Shown: in pieces, positions 17,762 to 26,266 of the stretch | Numbering within the stretch: the first letter of the stretch is position 1 | Layout of the letters: every line of letters starts with the position of its first letter | Assembly (NCBI RefSeq): GCF_023634845.1 | Contig: NZ_JAMLJL010000008.1 | Span: forward strand, 1-64,000 | From: Flavobacterium amniphilum | Lineage (GTDB): Bacteria > Bacteroidota > Bacteroidia > Flavobacteriales > Flavobacteriaceae | DNA: 64,000 nucleotides | Reading direction: 5' to 3' | Position numbers and translations under genes: made by a program | Notes under the pieces: model-generated | Database searches by the model: none | What the model was told of the DNA's origin: nothing | Seen by the model: the letters and a program-made list of their open reading frames with translations, nothing else

Positions 17762-18319
17762 TTATTGAACGGTATCTTTGGAAAATTCTGCATCTTCCGA
17801 CTTGTCATAATCCAAAACTTCTTCTTTTACATCATTAAACCAATCACTTAAAACGGGAAGCAATATTTCGGATGTTTTCATGCAAGGACCAACCAGTAAG
17901 GTGTTTTCCTGTAAATCTTCATCAACTTTTATGAAATTACTGTTCATTTTTTGGAACAAAGTCAGAATAATTCCGAAAAAAAGAGCCGTTTTAATCGAGC
18001 CGAAAACACCGCCCAATAATGAGTTTGCCCATCCAAGGAATGCAAAACTGGCAATTCCTGACAACGTTTTGGCTAATAAATGGATGGTAACAACTACAAT
18101 CAATAATGTAATCACAAAGGAAGCGACCTGAAGTGTTTTAGGTGACCATGATTCGCTGTCTCCTATCGCGTTTTGTACAATATAGGAGAATTTCACGGCT
18201 ATAAAAATGCCGATGAAAAATGCAACCAGTGAGGCTAACTCAACGAATAAGCCGTCTTTGTATCCTTTGTAAAATCCAACAGCTAAGAATATGGCTAATA
18301 TGATATCTAAAACTCCCAT
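17762..18319 (-). CDS. CvpA family membrane protein
   Basis: 185 residues starting at MGVLDIILAI (ATG 18319); a longer in-frame start is rejected because the extra residues are not membrane-like. Four hydrophobic segments cover the first 135 residues (IILAIFLAVGFYKGYKDG, LVAFFIGIFIAVKF, SFVITLLIVVVTIHLLA, FGSIKTALFFGIILTL), followed by an acidic tail. E. coli CvpA is needed for colicin V production and affects envelope stress; the role here is not known. Confidence 0.85.
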   Translation of the reverse strand: MGVLDIILAIFLAVGFYKGYKDGLFVELASLVAFFIGIFIAVKFSYIVQNAIGDSESWSPKTLQVASFVITLLIVVVTIHLLAKTLSGIASFAFLGWANSLLGGVFGSIKTALFFGIILTLFQKMNSNFIKVDEDLQENTLLVGPCMKTSEILLPVLSDWFNDVKEEVLDYDKSEDAEFSKDTVQ

Positions 18320-18385
18320 TTTTGTCTCTTTTTTCCCAAAATTAAGAAAATACGGTAAAGAATCAACAGAAAAGAATATCAATGC

Positions 18386-18393
18386 TATCTTTG
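18386..18393 (+). promoter_or_regulatory. Flavobacterial -7 box (TATCTTTG) for the 18462 gene
   Basis: TATCTTTG matches TAnnTTTG, 68 bases upstream of the ATG. The leader between box and gene contains the CTCATAA repeat. No -33 match was found. Confidence 0.45.
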
Positions 18394-18413
18394 CAGACTA
18401 ATTTTATGATTGT

Positions 18414-18452
18414 GAACTCATAGCTCATGACTCATAACTCATAACTCATAAC
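18414..18452. repeat. ACTCATA low-complexity tandem repeat
   Basis: Five imperfect units of ACTCATA or CTCATGA (7 bases each) in the presumed leader of the 18462 gene. A similar tract (AACTCATAAC) occurs at 53176-53213 ahead of ileS. Confidence 0.55.
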
Positions 18453-18461
18453 AAAAAACGA

Positions 18462-18818
18462 ATGTCACGCGATATACAACTCAAAGAACGCTGGGATCTG
18501 CTGGTTCAAAAACTTTCAGATCAATTTTCACAGGGTGAAGACCTTGATTTAGACGCCATTATTTATTTAATCGGGGTTCAGGAACTTGGTAAATTTAATA
18601 CAACCTATAAGAAAGACGAAAAAATCAATTTGATGCATATAGCCATTTGCCGTTTGCTGGAGCCATATGGTTATTATGAATTTGAATATTTTGACAACGA
18701 TGGCTGGCCACATTATACTGTAAAAGCCGAATTACCGCCATTGAAAGCTGGTGAACAATCGGTTTTGATGAAGGAAGCCATTGTTAATTATTTTCTCGAG
18801 AACGGATTTATAGAATAA
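18462..18818 (+). CDS. Conserved small cytosolic protein, unknown
   Basis: 118 residues, acidic, no signal or membrane segment. Regular alpha/beta character with the conserved-looking segment DAIIYLIGVQELGKF and an aromatic stretch YGYYEFEYFDNDGWPHYTV. It resembles a small hypothetical family common in Bacteroidota, but no function is known to me. Lies 94 bases before pheS, which has its own promoter. Confidence 0.7.
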   Translation: MSRDIQLKERWDLLVQKLSDQFSQGEDLDLDAIIYLIGVQELGKFNTTYKKDEKINLMHIAICRLLEPYGYYEFEYFDNDGWPHYTVKAELPPLKAGEQSVLMKEAIVNYFLENGFIE

Positions 18819-18884
18819 TAGCATAAAAATGTAAAGTGAACAGATTCATTAGTCTTTAACTGTTCATCGATAACCAAAAAATAG

Positions 18885-18892
18885 TAACTTTG
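18885..18892 (+). promoter_or_regulatory. Flavobacterial -7 box (TAACTTTG) for pheS
   Basis: TAACTTTG followed by C matches TAnnTTTG perfectly, 20 bases upstream of the pheS ATG at 18913. Confidence 0.55.
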
Positions 18893-18912
18893 CATCCTTA
18901 TTGAAAAGACCC

Positions 18913-19932
18913 ATGACAGATAAGATTAAAGAATACATTGAAGAAGCGAAAGCTTTTACAACCCAAAATAAAGAGAAGCTGGAAGAATTCCGAATCAAAT
19001 TCCTTGGGAGTAAAGGTTTGGTTAAGGATATTTTTGCTGAATTCAGAAATGTACCGAATGATCAGAAGAAAGAATTCGGGCAGGTAATCAACTTGCTGAA
19101 AACCATTGCTGAAGATAAAGTGAAAGCGATTCAGGAGGAGTTGGAAAGTAAAGAAGAGGTAAAAGGAATTTATGGCGATTTATCACGTCCGGCTGAACCA
19201 TTCAAAATTGGTTCACGCCACCCAATTTCTTTGGTGAAAAACCAGGTTATCGATATTTTCTCTAATATTGGATTTAATGTATCTGAAGGTCCGGAAATTG
19301 AAGATGACTGGCATAACTTTACCGCATTGAATTTACCTGAATACCATCCGGCAAGAGATATGCAGGATACGTTCTTTATCCAGACCAATCCGGATATCTT
19401 ATTGCGTACGCATACATCATCGGTGCAGGTGCGTTACATGGAAAACAATAAACCGCCTATCCGTACCATTTCTCCGGGAAGGGTATTCCGTAATGAGGCA
19501 GTATCATCACGTTCACACTGTATTTTCCACCAGGTGGAAGGTTTATATATTGACAAGGATGTTTCTTTCGCCGATTTGAAGCAGACGCTTTTGTATTTCA
19601 CGAAAGAAATGTTCGGAAAGTCAAAAATCAGATTGCGTCCGTCTTATTTCCCATTCACGGAGCCAAGTGCCGAAGTGGATATCTATTGGGGATTAAAAAC
19701 TGAAACCGATTACCGTATTACAAAGGGTACCGGATGGTTGGAAATCATGGGCTGCGGTATGGTGGATCCGAATGTTTTAAAAAACTGCGATATCAATCCG
19801 GACGAATACAATGGTTTTGCTTTCGGAATGGGTATCGAGCGTATGGCGATGTTACTGTATCAAATCAGTGATATCCGTATGTTCTATGAAAATGATGTCC
19901 GTTTTCTTGAACAATTTAAATCGAGTATATAA
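18913..19932 (+). CDS. pheS: Phenylalanine-tRNA ligase alpha subunit
   Basis: 339 residues. N-terminal coiled-coil tRNA-binding arm (about 1-85), then the class II catalytic core with motif 2 (TISPGRVFRNEAVSSRSH, FHQVEGLYID) and motif 3 (GFAFGMGIERMAML). ATG 18913 (MTDKIKEY) preferred; an in-frame TTG four codons earlier is possible. pheT is not adjacent, as often in Bacteroidota. A hairpin terminator follows 13 bases after the stop. Confidence 0.95.
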   Translation: MTDKIKEYIEEAKAFTTQNKEKLEEFRIKFLGSKGLVKDIFAEFRNVPNDQKKEFGQVINLLKTIAEDKVKAIQEELESKEEVKGIYGDLSRPAEPFKIGSRHPISLVKNQVIDIFSNIGFNVSEGPEIEDDWHNFTALNLPEYHPARDMQDTFFIQTNPDILLRTHTSSVQVRYMENNKPPIRTISPGRVFRNEAVSSRSHCIFHQVEGLYIDKDVSFADLKQTLLYFTKEMFGKSKIRLRPSYFPFTEPSAEVDIYWGLKTETDYRITKGTGWLEIMGCGMVDPNVLKNCDINPDEYNGFAFGMGIERMAMLLYQISDIRMFYENDVRFLEQFKSSI

Positions 19933-19944
19933 CGAAATAAATAG

Positions 19945-19980
19945 AAACCCTTTCAGAATAACTCTCGAAAGGGTTTTTTC
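19945..19980 (+). terminator. Terminator of pheS
   Basis: AACCCTTTC (19946-19954) pairs with GAAAGGGTT (19967-19975), then a run of T. It overlaps the short leader of the next gene. Confidence 0.75.
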
Positions 19981-19992
19981 TTCAAAAACAAA

Positions 19993-20400
19993 ATGAAAAA
20001 AGATATAGAAATCCCGAAAGTAGAAAATGTATTTCTGGCTGCAATCCAGGAGTGGAGTGATGACTTTATGGACAAAGTCTGGTATGTTTATTTAGTGAAT
20101 GATTCCGATTTTGATCTGGATAGTGTAATGGTGGTTTCCAAAGCCTTTGGAACTATAGATGGAGAAATGCGCAAAACATCGCTTTTAAGACACGCTTTTA
20201 TAAAAGTGCCAACTGTATCTGCCGTGAAAGTAGAAATGATTGAAAACAGCGTTTTAGAGCTTAATAATGAGTTTATGGTGACTTATTTCATAGGAAATAC
20301 TTTGTACGATAAGAAATTTACCTTCCGTAAGAATACCATTAATGAACGTGCCACCGAAGAAGTGCCCCATATTTGGCAGAATGGTGTGGTTTTAAGATAA
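19993..20400 (+). CDS. Conserved hypothetical protein
   Basis: 135 residues, soluble, mostly beta strands (VWYVYLVNDSDFDLDSVMVV, VSAVKVEMIENSVLELNNEF, KKFTFRKNTI). No catalytic motif is visible. It follows the pheS terminator and probably has its own weak promoter within it. Similar short proteins sit next to pheS in related genomes as far as I recall and have sometimes inherited its name, which this sequence does not justify. Confidence 0.65.
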   Translation: MKKDIEIPKVENVFLAAIQEWSDDFMDKVWYVYLVNDSDFDLDSVMVVSKAFGTIDGEMRKTSLLRHAFIKVPTVSAVKVEMIENSVLELNNEFMVTYFIGNTLYDKKFTFRKNTINERATEEVPHIWQNGVVLR

Positions 20401-20401
20401 A

Positions 20402-20431
20402 AAAAAGACTCTTTATTTAAGAGTCTTTTTT
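20402..20431. terminator. Bidirectional terminator between convergent genes
   Basis: AAAAAGACTC (20402-20411) and GAGTCTTTTT (20421-20430) form a hairpin flanked by A and T runs on both sides. It overlaps the last codons of the leftward TPR gene. Confidence 0.75.
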
Positions 20432-21865
20432 AATTCCTTTATTTCCTTTTCGTTATATCCCAATTCTTTACAGATTGCTTCAATTTTTTTGAAACTAATT
20501 TTTTCCAGAGGATTGAAATATATATGACGGCCCATAAAACCTAATTGTGCCATTGCGTCTGTAGGCATTTCTTCTGAAAGCATCGGTTTTACAGTTTTTA
20601 AGATCTCTCTTAAGCCTTTTTCTTCATCAAACGCAATTATATATTTCGGTACATCCGGTGGAATTAATGTGGAAGGCATTTTTGCTATTGTTGGCAAATA
20701 ATCAGTCATTACCTGCCAAGAACTTTCATCCTTGATACTGGCCATTATTCTGGCTAAGTTCGTGATAGTACATGTAGATACCCTCGAGTTGAATAATTCA
20801 TGGACTTTGTCTAAAGCCGGCTTTCCTGTTTTAATCAAAAGATTTGCTGCATCATCTTCCAATCCGTTACCATGATTTGCATGAATGTTTAAAATTGCAA
20901 TACAGGTTTCTATTGTGAAGTTCTGGCTTTCATTTTTTTCAATTTCTTTTAATTTGTTGAGCTTTGATTTGTAATCTTTGCTCTCATCGTTAAAAAAATT
21001 AATGGTTTCAAGGTTTTTTTCAGAAAATTCCATCTCACAAAATGAAGGGACTAATTGGTGAAAATATCTTTTTTTGTTAAAAAGTTCACCTTTGGCTTTA
21101 TCACCGCTTACTTCATATAATTCGGAAAGTTTAGAAAGAAGCTGTGGTTCGTTTGGATATGATTCCGATAGCTTTAGGAGGCATTCTTCAGCTGATTTGT
21201 AATTTTTTAAACCCAGATGGTTTTCGGCAATATTGAAAAGTGCTTCACTTTTTAATTCAGGAATCTCAACTATTTTCAGGAATTCTACATTCGATTTTTC
21301 AAATTCATTTTTTAGTTGGTAAATTTTACCGATGGTGTAAATCTCTTCGAAACGTTCCTGATAATTATTAACTAGGAAAATCAGGTCATTTAATGCAGCA
21401 TCAAGATTTTCTGTCTTGAATTTTTCTTCATCATAATTAAGACCTTTTGCTTTATAAACAGCGTTTCCGTCAATGTTTCTTTGTCCGGTTCCGTTTTCAT
21501 ATAGTTCAAGTAACAGAAGGCTTTTTCTTTTAATGAGTTGGGCATTTTTTCCAAATTTTCCGATAGCTTCTTCCAGCATTTCAACTCCTTTTATGACTTC
21601 ACCGCTTCTGAATAAACTTAAAGCATAAGTTTCGTGACTTTCAGGACAATCGTTGTTCTTGAGAATTTTTTCTGAAATTTCCACGGCTTTGGCGCTTCTG
21701 TTTTCGTTAAGTGCTGTATAAGCATCATTTAACTGGCTTTTAATGTTGTCAGAACACTCTTCAGTTGAATTTTTTAAATTCTGATAATCAAATTTTTTAC
21801 GCGTGTATGTTTCCTGACTAAAGCATGCTATTGTAAAAAAAAAGAAAGAAAAATAGTTTTTTCAT
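20413..21865 (-). pseudogene. Exported TPR protein, frameshifted in a poly-T signal-peptide tract
   Basis: From ATG 21865 the reading starts as a signal peptide MKKLFFFLFF and then meets a run of nine T (minus strand; A9 at 21835-21843). In the present frame it stops six codons later. With eight T it would continue as ...FFTIACFSQETYTRKKFDYQ into the long TPR frame, giving about 483 residues. The undamaged part (20413-21684 from a GTG codon, 423 residues) shows TPR units (YALSLFRSGEVIKGVEMLEEAI, ALFNIAENHLGLKNYKSAEECLL) and a C-terminal domain with no known function. Either a sequencing error, a slippage switch or recent inactivation. Confidence 0.75.
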
Positions 21866-21872
21866 TGTATGC

Positions 21873-22868
21873 TTAATTCAACTTATCTGTTAATTTTTTA
21901 AACGATTGCTTCGCTTCTTTGCCTTCATACAATACTTCGTATACGGCATCTAAAATAGGCGTTTTAGCAGCATATTCCTTGTTCAGGTTCCAGGCACTTT
22001 TAGCGGCATAATATCCTTCAGCGACCATGCTCATTTCCATTTGCGCCGATTTTACCGTATAACCTTTACCAATCATGTTACCAAACATCCTGTTTCTGGA
22101 AAATACCGAATATCCCGTTACCAATAAGTCGCCTAAATAGGCCGAATTATTGATATTGCGTTTCATTTTATGGACTTTCTTGATAAAGCGTTTCATCTCG
22201 CGGATGGCATTGCTCATCAAAACCGCCTGAAAGTTATCTCCGTAACCCAAACCATGGGCAATACCGGCAGCAATTGAATAAATATTTTTTAAAACCGCCG
22301 CATACTCGGTTCCGATGATATCGTCAGAAGTTTTTGTTTTGATAAAATAACTCGACAGATTTTTAGCCATTACTTTAGCTTTTGCCGCATCACCACAGGC
22401 AATGGTTAAGTACGATAAACGCTCTAACGCAACTTCTTCAGCGTGACACGGACCGGTTATAACCCCAATATTGTCGTAATCGATATTGTAGTTTTTGTGG
22501 AAGTGTTCGCCCACAATCATACTGGTTTCGGGTACGATACCTTTAATGGCGGAGAAAATGATTTTTCCCTGTAAATCTTCGGTTAAGTTTTGAAGCTCGT
22601 TGTTCAGGAAAGCTGACGGAATGGCAAAAATGACATAATCGGCATCTTTTACCGCTTCGTTGATATCGTTGGTAAGGTTTAATTTTTTAATATCAAATTC
22701 AACCGAACTTAAATAATTCGGGTTGTGTTTGTGTAATTTTAAATGTTCTAAAGCATAAACGCTTCTCATGTACCAATTTACCTGGTCAACATTCATGGTC
22801 AGCATTTTAACGATAGCCGTTGCCCAACTACCGCCGCCTATTACGGCAAATTTAGGTTTTTCACTCAT
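21873..22868 (-). CDS. gpsA: NAD(P)H-dependent glycerol-3-phosphate dehydrogenase
   Basis: 331 residues starting at MSEKPKFAVIGGG (ATG 22868). The nucleotide-binding GGGSWATAI replaces the usual GAGSWGTAL. Further family motifs: FAIPSAFL, KGIVPETSM, GPCHAEEV, the catalytic Lys in AVLKNIYSIAAGIAHGLGYGDN, and NMIGKGYTV near the end. Makes sn-glycerol-3-phosphate for phospholipids. A longer in-frame start at 23111 would run through a dispersed repeat and is rejected. Confidence 0.93.
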   Translation of the reverse strand: MSEKPKFAVIGGGSWATAIVKMLTMNVDQVNWYMRSVYALEHLKLHKHNPNYLSSVEFDIKKLNLTNDINEAVKDADYVIFAIPSAFLNNELQNLTEDLQGKIIFSAIKGIVPETSMIVGEHFHKNYNIDYDNIGVITGPCHAEEVALERLSYLTIACGDAAKAKVMAKNLSSYFIKTKTSDDIIGTEYAAVLKNIYSIAAGIAHGLGYGDNFQAVLMSNAIREMKRFIKKVHKMKRNINNSAYLGDLLVTGYSVFSRNRMFGNMIGKGYTVKSAQMEMSMVAEGYYAAKSAWNLNKEYAAKTPILDAVYEVLYEGKEAKQSFKKLTDKLN

Positions 22869-22879
22869 AGTTGAATTTT

Positions 22880-22985
22880 TAGCCCCGATAGAAACGGCAT
22901 CCTTTTTACTTGTTAGAGAGGTATCTGTCAGACAAAAAAGTATCGGAAACAAGTAAAAAGATACAGTGGATAGCGGGAAAAAGCT
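22880..22985 (-). repeat. Dispersed palindromic repeat, copy A
   Basis: Ends are AGCCCCGATAGAAACGGCAT (from 22881) and GATAGCGGGAAAAAGCT. Inside is a perfect 13-bp inverted repeat, CTTTTTACTTGTT (22902-22914) and AACAAGTAAAAAG (22948-22960). Copy B at 33446-33588 has the same ends in the opposite orientation. It forms the region upstream of gpsA. Confidence 0.65.
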
Positions 22986-23073
22986 CCTAAAAAAATTAAG
23001 GAAAATCAAAGGTAAGAAATTTTTGGCACGCAAATTGGATAGGTAGTTATGAAAACAATAAAAAACTAATATT

Positions 23074-23964
23074 ATGAAAGCTTTAAAACTACTTTTGATC
23101 GCCCTAATCACACCAGTTTTGCTTACGTCTTGTACTACCGATGTATATTATGAGGATGATCACGGGATTTCCTTACCGGAATTAATGGAAGGCTACGATT
23201 TATGGTATGTTGATTATGACGCGACTACCGGAAGTGGTGACGTACCGTTTTTATCCAGAGCTTTTACCGTTTCATTTCTGAATGGTGATTTATATGCAAA
23301 CAATAACCTTGCAGGTATCGGAACAACAGGAGGAGGTTTCGGAATTCGGGTTGGTTACTATGATTATTATACTAATTCGGTACGTGTGTATCACGATGTA
23401 TACGGCGCGTATGATTTAGAAGTGTACCAAATTTCTGCCAACAGAATTAAATTATATAGCCCGAGCCAAAATGTTTCCTATTACCTGATCGGTTACCAAA
23501 GAAGTACTTTTGATTACGACCGTTTGTTCTATGATAACATTCATTATTTTTTACAGGAATACAGAGCTTGGGAAAAAGTATATACCAGCAATGTTGGAGC
23601 TTTGAATGATTTTGATAACGAGCATTTCATCAAATTCGTTCCGGGCGGAAGCAGCGATACGTTCAAATCATCACAGGATGCACCCGGCACACCGGTTAAC
23701 AACATCTATTGGGATTTCACCGGATACTACGGTATTTCGAACACTTCGAACCCGTACAGTAAAACTTTAACATTAGATTATGATTTTTGGGGCAATGAAT
23801 CGTTTACGCTTAGCGTTATCAATGACAACCGAATAAGATTATATCATAATGCAAGTGGTACAACTTATGAATTTGTGGGAAGAGGTTTCATTCAATATAT
23901 GAAACAGTCTCCCGCAGAAGTTAAGAAAAACGCAACAAAAGAGTTAGTTAGTAAATCGAAATAA
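23074..23964 (+). CDS. Lipoprotein of unknown function with two similar halves
   Basis: 296 residues. Lipoprotein signal MKALKLLLIALITPVLLTSC with Cys20, then an acidic start TTDVYYEDDHG. The mature part seems to contain two related beta-rich halves, each with a strand pattern of the type LW.VDYDATTG...PFLSRAFTVSF and IYWDFTGYYG...SKTLTLDY, both ending in a segment RIKLYSPS/RIRLYHNASGTTYEFVG. No enzyme motif is visible. Some relatives carry nucleotide-transferase names in databases, as far as I recall; nothing here supports that. Confidence 0.75.
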   Translation: MKALKLLLIALITPVLLTSCTTDVYYEDDHGISLPELMEGYDLWYVDYDATTGSGDVPFLSRAFTVSFLNGDLYANNNLAGIGTTGGGFGIRVGYYDYYTNSVRVYHDVYGAYDLEVYQISANRIKLYSPSQNVSYYLIGYQRSTFDYDRLFYDNIHYFLQEYRAWEKVYTSNVGALNDFDNEHFIKFVPGGSSDTFKSSQDAPGTPVNNIYWDFTGYYGISNTSNPYSKTLTLDYDFWGNESFTLSVINDNRIRLYHNASGTTYEFVGRGFIQYMKQSPAEVKKNATKELVSKSK

Positions 23965-24002
23965 ATTTAAATTAAGTTACGTTTTGTTTTTGGTGTTTAG
24001 TA

Positions 24003-24047
24003 AGAAGGCGCTCTAGGAATTTATTTCCAGAGCGCCTTCTGAATTTT
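24003..24047 (+). terminator. Terminator of the lipoprotein gene
   Basis: A perfect 12-bp stem, AGAAGGCGCTCT (24003-24014) with AGAGCGCCTTCT (24029-24040), then a T run. Confidence 0.8.
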
Positions 24048-24055
24048 TAATGGTT

Positions 24056-24170
24056 TTTTGGGCGTTTCCCTTCGGGTCGGGCTTTACGCTATATCTTTTT
24101 TACTTGTTCTCGATACGCTTCGCACTCGAACTGACGTAAAAAAGGATGCCGCTTCAATCCCTAACGCGGG
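24056..24170 (+). repeat. Dispersed palindromic repeat, copy C (related family)
   Basis: Starts GGGCGTTTCCCTTCGGGTCG, continues GGCTTTACGCTATATC and ends AAAAAAGGATGCCGCTTCAA followed by TCCCTAACGCGGG. The core TTTTTTAC ... GTAAAAAA is inverted. The order CGCTAT-core-AAAAAGGATGCCG.TTC is shared with copies A and B, so all three look like one superfamily. Confidence 0.6.
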
Positions 24171-24217
24171 CGTATCTCAATCACAATTATAAGTCTCCAA
24201 ATTGGAATTTATACTTT

Positions 24218-25384
24218 TTAATAACTCATTTCCACAATTTCACGGACCTTCTCAGGCGTGATGTTTTGTTTTTCGCCCAATGCTTTCCAACCTCTTTCTT
24301 CGAAGCGTTTTACTATGAAATCGGCAGTTCCGTCAAATTGATCCGTGTTCTCGGATAATTTGGTTTGCATTCCCATGGCATGTAGGAATTCAACAGTTTT
24401 CTCAATGGCTTTTTCCGCTTTGTCTTCAACAGAAGTTCCGGTTATGCCAAATACACGTTCTCCGTATTGTGCAAGTTTGTCTTTCTTGGTTTCAAACATT
24501 ACGCGGTATAAACTTGGACCTATGATGGCTAATGTTCTCGCGTGATCAATTTCATATAAAGCTGTCAACTCGTGACCAATCATGTGTGTGGCCCAGTCGG
24601 ATGGCACGCCTTTTTGGATTAATCCGTTCAAGGCCATGGTCGCGCTCCACATAAAATTGGAAGCCAGTTTGTAATCGGATGGATTTTCAACTACTGACGG
24701 ACCAATTTCCACTAATGTCTGTAAAATACCTTCTGCAATTCTATCCTGTAACAAAGCATCGTGCGGATACGTTAGGTATTGTTCCAATACGTGTGTGTAG
24801 GCGTCAACGATTCCGTTTTGGATTTGTCTTTTCGGTAATGATTCAATTACGGTTGGATCACAAACTGAGAATTTCGGAAATAAAGCACTGCCTCCAAATG
24901 CTAGTTTTTCCTGTGATTCGTCGATCGTAATTACCGCTCCCGAATTCATTTCACTTCCGGTAGCCGGTAAGGTTAATACCGTTCCGAATGGAATAACTTC
25001 CGAAAGTTCCTTGATTAATAAACGTTTGTGCAGGATATCTTTTGGTTCTCCTTTGAATTTTACGGCTGCCGAAATGAATTTTACACCATCAATCACGCTT
25101 CCGCCACCGACAGCTAAAATAAAACCGATGTTCTGCTCGCGGATGATTTCCACGGCTTTCATCAGGGTTTCATAGCGTGGATTGGGTTCAATGCCGCCAA
25201 ATTCCACTATTTCATATCCGGCCAATGCCGTTTTGACCTGGTCATAAACACCGTTTTTAAAAATACTTCCGCCACCGTAAGCGAGTAATATTTTTGAATC
25301 TTTTGCTACTAAATCGGGAAGTTTTGCGATTTGTCCCTTGCCAAATACATAGTTGGTGGGATTGTATAATTCGAAGTTTGTCAT
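24218..25384 (-). CDS. Iron-type alcohol dehydrogenase, YqhD/BdhA-like
   Basis: 388 residues of the group III alcohol dehydrogenase family. Cofactor motif AVGGGSVIDGVKF, then the metal ligands Asp and His in IVDAYTHVLEQY and the two His in ATHMIGHELTALYEIDHARTL. The opening NFELYNPTNYVFGKG is typical of butanol/YqhD-type enzymes, which reduce aldehydes with NADPH and often detoxify lipid-peroxidation products. It is divergent from nrtR, 120 bases apart. Confidence 0.9.
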   Translation of the reverse strand: MTNFELYNPTNYVFGKGQIAKLPDLVAKDSKILLAYGGGSIFKNGVYDQVKTALAGYEIVEFGGIEPNPRYETLMKAVEIIREQNIGFILAVGGGSVIDGVKFISAAVKFKGEPKDILHKRLLIKELSEVIPFGTVLTLPATGSEMNSGAVITIDESQEKLAFGGSALFPKFSVCDPTVIESLPKRQIQNGIVDAYTHVLEQYLTYPHDALLQDRIAEGILQTLVEIGPSVVENPSDYKLASNFMWSATMALNGLIQKGVPSDWATHMIGHELTALYEIDHARTLAIIGPSLYRVMFETKKDKLAQYGERVFGITGTSVEDKAEKAIEKTVEFLHAMGMQTKLSENTDQFDGTADFIVKRFEERGWKALGEKQNITPEKVREIVEMSY

Positions 25385-25471
25385 AATTTAAAAAATTTAG
25401 GACATAAATTTAAGGAAGATTTAACCGACGCGTTTTAAAACTTTGTTAAATGATATATACGAGAATTGCAT

Positions 25472-25494
25472 TATATTTGTGTATAAATCACACA
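25472..25494 (+). promoter_or_regulatory. nrtR promoter -7 box overlapped by operator-like repeat 1
   Basis: TATATTTG (25472-25479) matches the -7 consensus. Directly joined to it is a 15-base inverted repeat GTGTATAAATCACAC (25479-25493) that would cover the transcription start. The same motif occurs twice before the next gene. Autoregulation by the Nudix regulator is inferred. Confidence 0.6.
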
Positions 25495-25504
25495 TAAAAC
25501 AGCC

Positions 25505-26188
25505 ATGCAGAATATCAAAATAGCCGTTGATGCTATAGTATTTGGTTATCAAAACAATACACTTTTTGTTTTATTGATCCAGCAGAAATTCGGGAGCCAG
25601 AATTCGTATTGGGCAGTACCGGGCGGTTTGGTTCAGGAAGACGAATCACTTATTGAAGCTGTTAAACGTGAATTGAAAGAAGAAACGAATGTTGCAGTTA
25701 ATTACCTGGAACAATTATACACTTTCGGGGATGATATTACCCGGGATTCCCGTAACCGTGTGATTTCGGTAGCATACATGGCACTTGTTGATCCGTCCAA
25801 ATTAATTTTAAAAGCAGATACCGATGCTGATGAAGTATCATGGGTGCCGGTTACTAAAATCCCAAATCTTGCTTTCGATCACAATGATATGATTGTTAAA
25901 GGTTTGGAGCGTTTAAAGGCTAAACTGACGTACCAACCCATAGGTTTTGATTTGTTGCCAGCTGAATTTCTTTTCTCTGAACTTGAAAATCTCTACACAA
26001 CAATTCTTCAAAAAGAGATAGATCGCAGAAATTTCCGCAAAAAAATGTTGAGCTTTGGTATTTTGGAAGAAACAGAAACGATCTTACCGCAAAAAGCAGG
26101 CCGCCCAGCGAAGTTATTCCGCTTTAATACAGTAAAATACAACCAACTTGTTAAGGAGGGTTTTCACTTTGAAATTAAGTTTGCGTAA
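25505..26188 (+). CDS. nrtR: NrtR-type Nudix/winged-helix regulator of NAD metabolism
   Basis: 227 residues. Nudix domain at about 5-135 with a nearly complete Nudix box (GLVQEDESLIEAV, then KRELKEETNV; only the last Gly is Asn), C-terminal winged helix at about 145-227 (LPAEFLFSELENLYTTIL, NFRKKMLSFGILEE, GRPAKLFRFN). Regulators of this design (NrtR) repress NAD synthesis and salvage genes and bind ADP-ribose. The downstream PRPP-synthetase-like and nicotinamide phosphoribosyltransferase genes fit. Some Bacteroidota relatives regulate arabinose genes (AraR), but no sugar genes are near. Confidence 0.85.
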   Translation: MQNIKIAVDAIVFGYQNNTLFVLLIQQKFGSQNSYWAVPGGLVQEDESLIEAVKRELKEETNVAVNYLEQLYTFGDDITRDSRNRVISVAYMALVDPSKLILKADTDADEVSWVPVTKIPNLAFDHNDMIVKGLERLKAKLTYQPIGFDLLPAEFLFSELENLYTTILQKEIDRRNFRKKMLSFGILEETETILPQKAGRPAKLFRFNTVKYNQLVKEGFHFEIKFA

Positions 26189-26197
26189 AAATTACAC
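26183..26197 (+). promoter_or_regulatory. Operator-like repeat 2 (GCGTA-N5-TACAC)
   Basis: GCGTAAAAATTACAC is an inverted repeat of the same 15-base pattern as those at 25479 and 26236. It overlaps the stop codon of nrtR, 39 bases upstream of site 3. Confidence 0.5.
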
Positions 26198-26206
26198 TAA
26201 AATATT

Positions 26207-26250
26207 TTGCCGGTAAATTTATTGTTTTTACATTTGTGTAATAAATACGC
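26207..26250 (+). promoter_or_regulatory. Promoter and operator-like repeat 3 of the NAD/ADP-ribose operon
   Basis: TTG (26207-26209), 19 bases, then TACATTTG (26229-26236) makes a full Bacteroidota promoter. GTGTAATAAATACGC (26236-26250), an inverted repeat GTGTA-N5-TACGC, begins at the last base of the -7 box, the same placement as at the nrtR promoter. Confidence 0.65.
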
Positions 26251-26266
26251 AAAAAAACAATAAATC

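Noticed and set aside
22869..23111. N-terminal extension of GpsA
   Set aside because: The extra 81 residues are encoded by the dispersed repeat A and are not part of the dehydrogenase fold; ATG 22868 gives the normal start.
23074..23964. Nucleotide adenylyltransferase name for the lipoprotein
   Set aside because: No nucleotidyltransferase motif exists and the protein has a lipoprotein signal; nadD is at 35790-36371.
25505..26188. AraR-type sugar regulator
   Set aside because: The protein has the same Nudix-winged-helix design, but no sugar-utilisation genes are near while NAD salvage genes are directly downstream.
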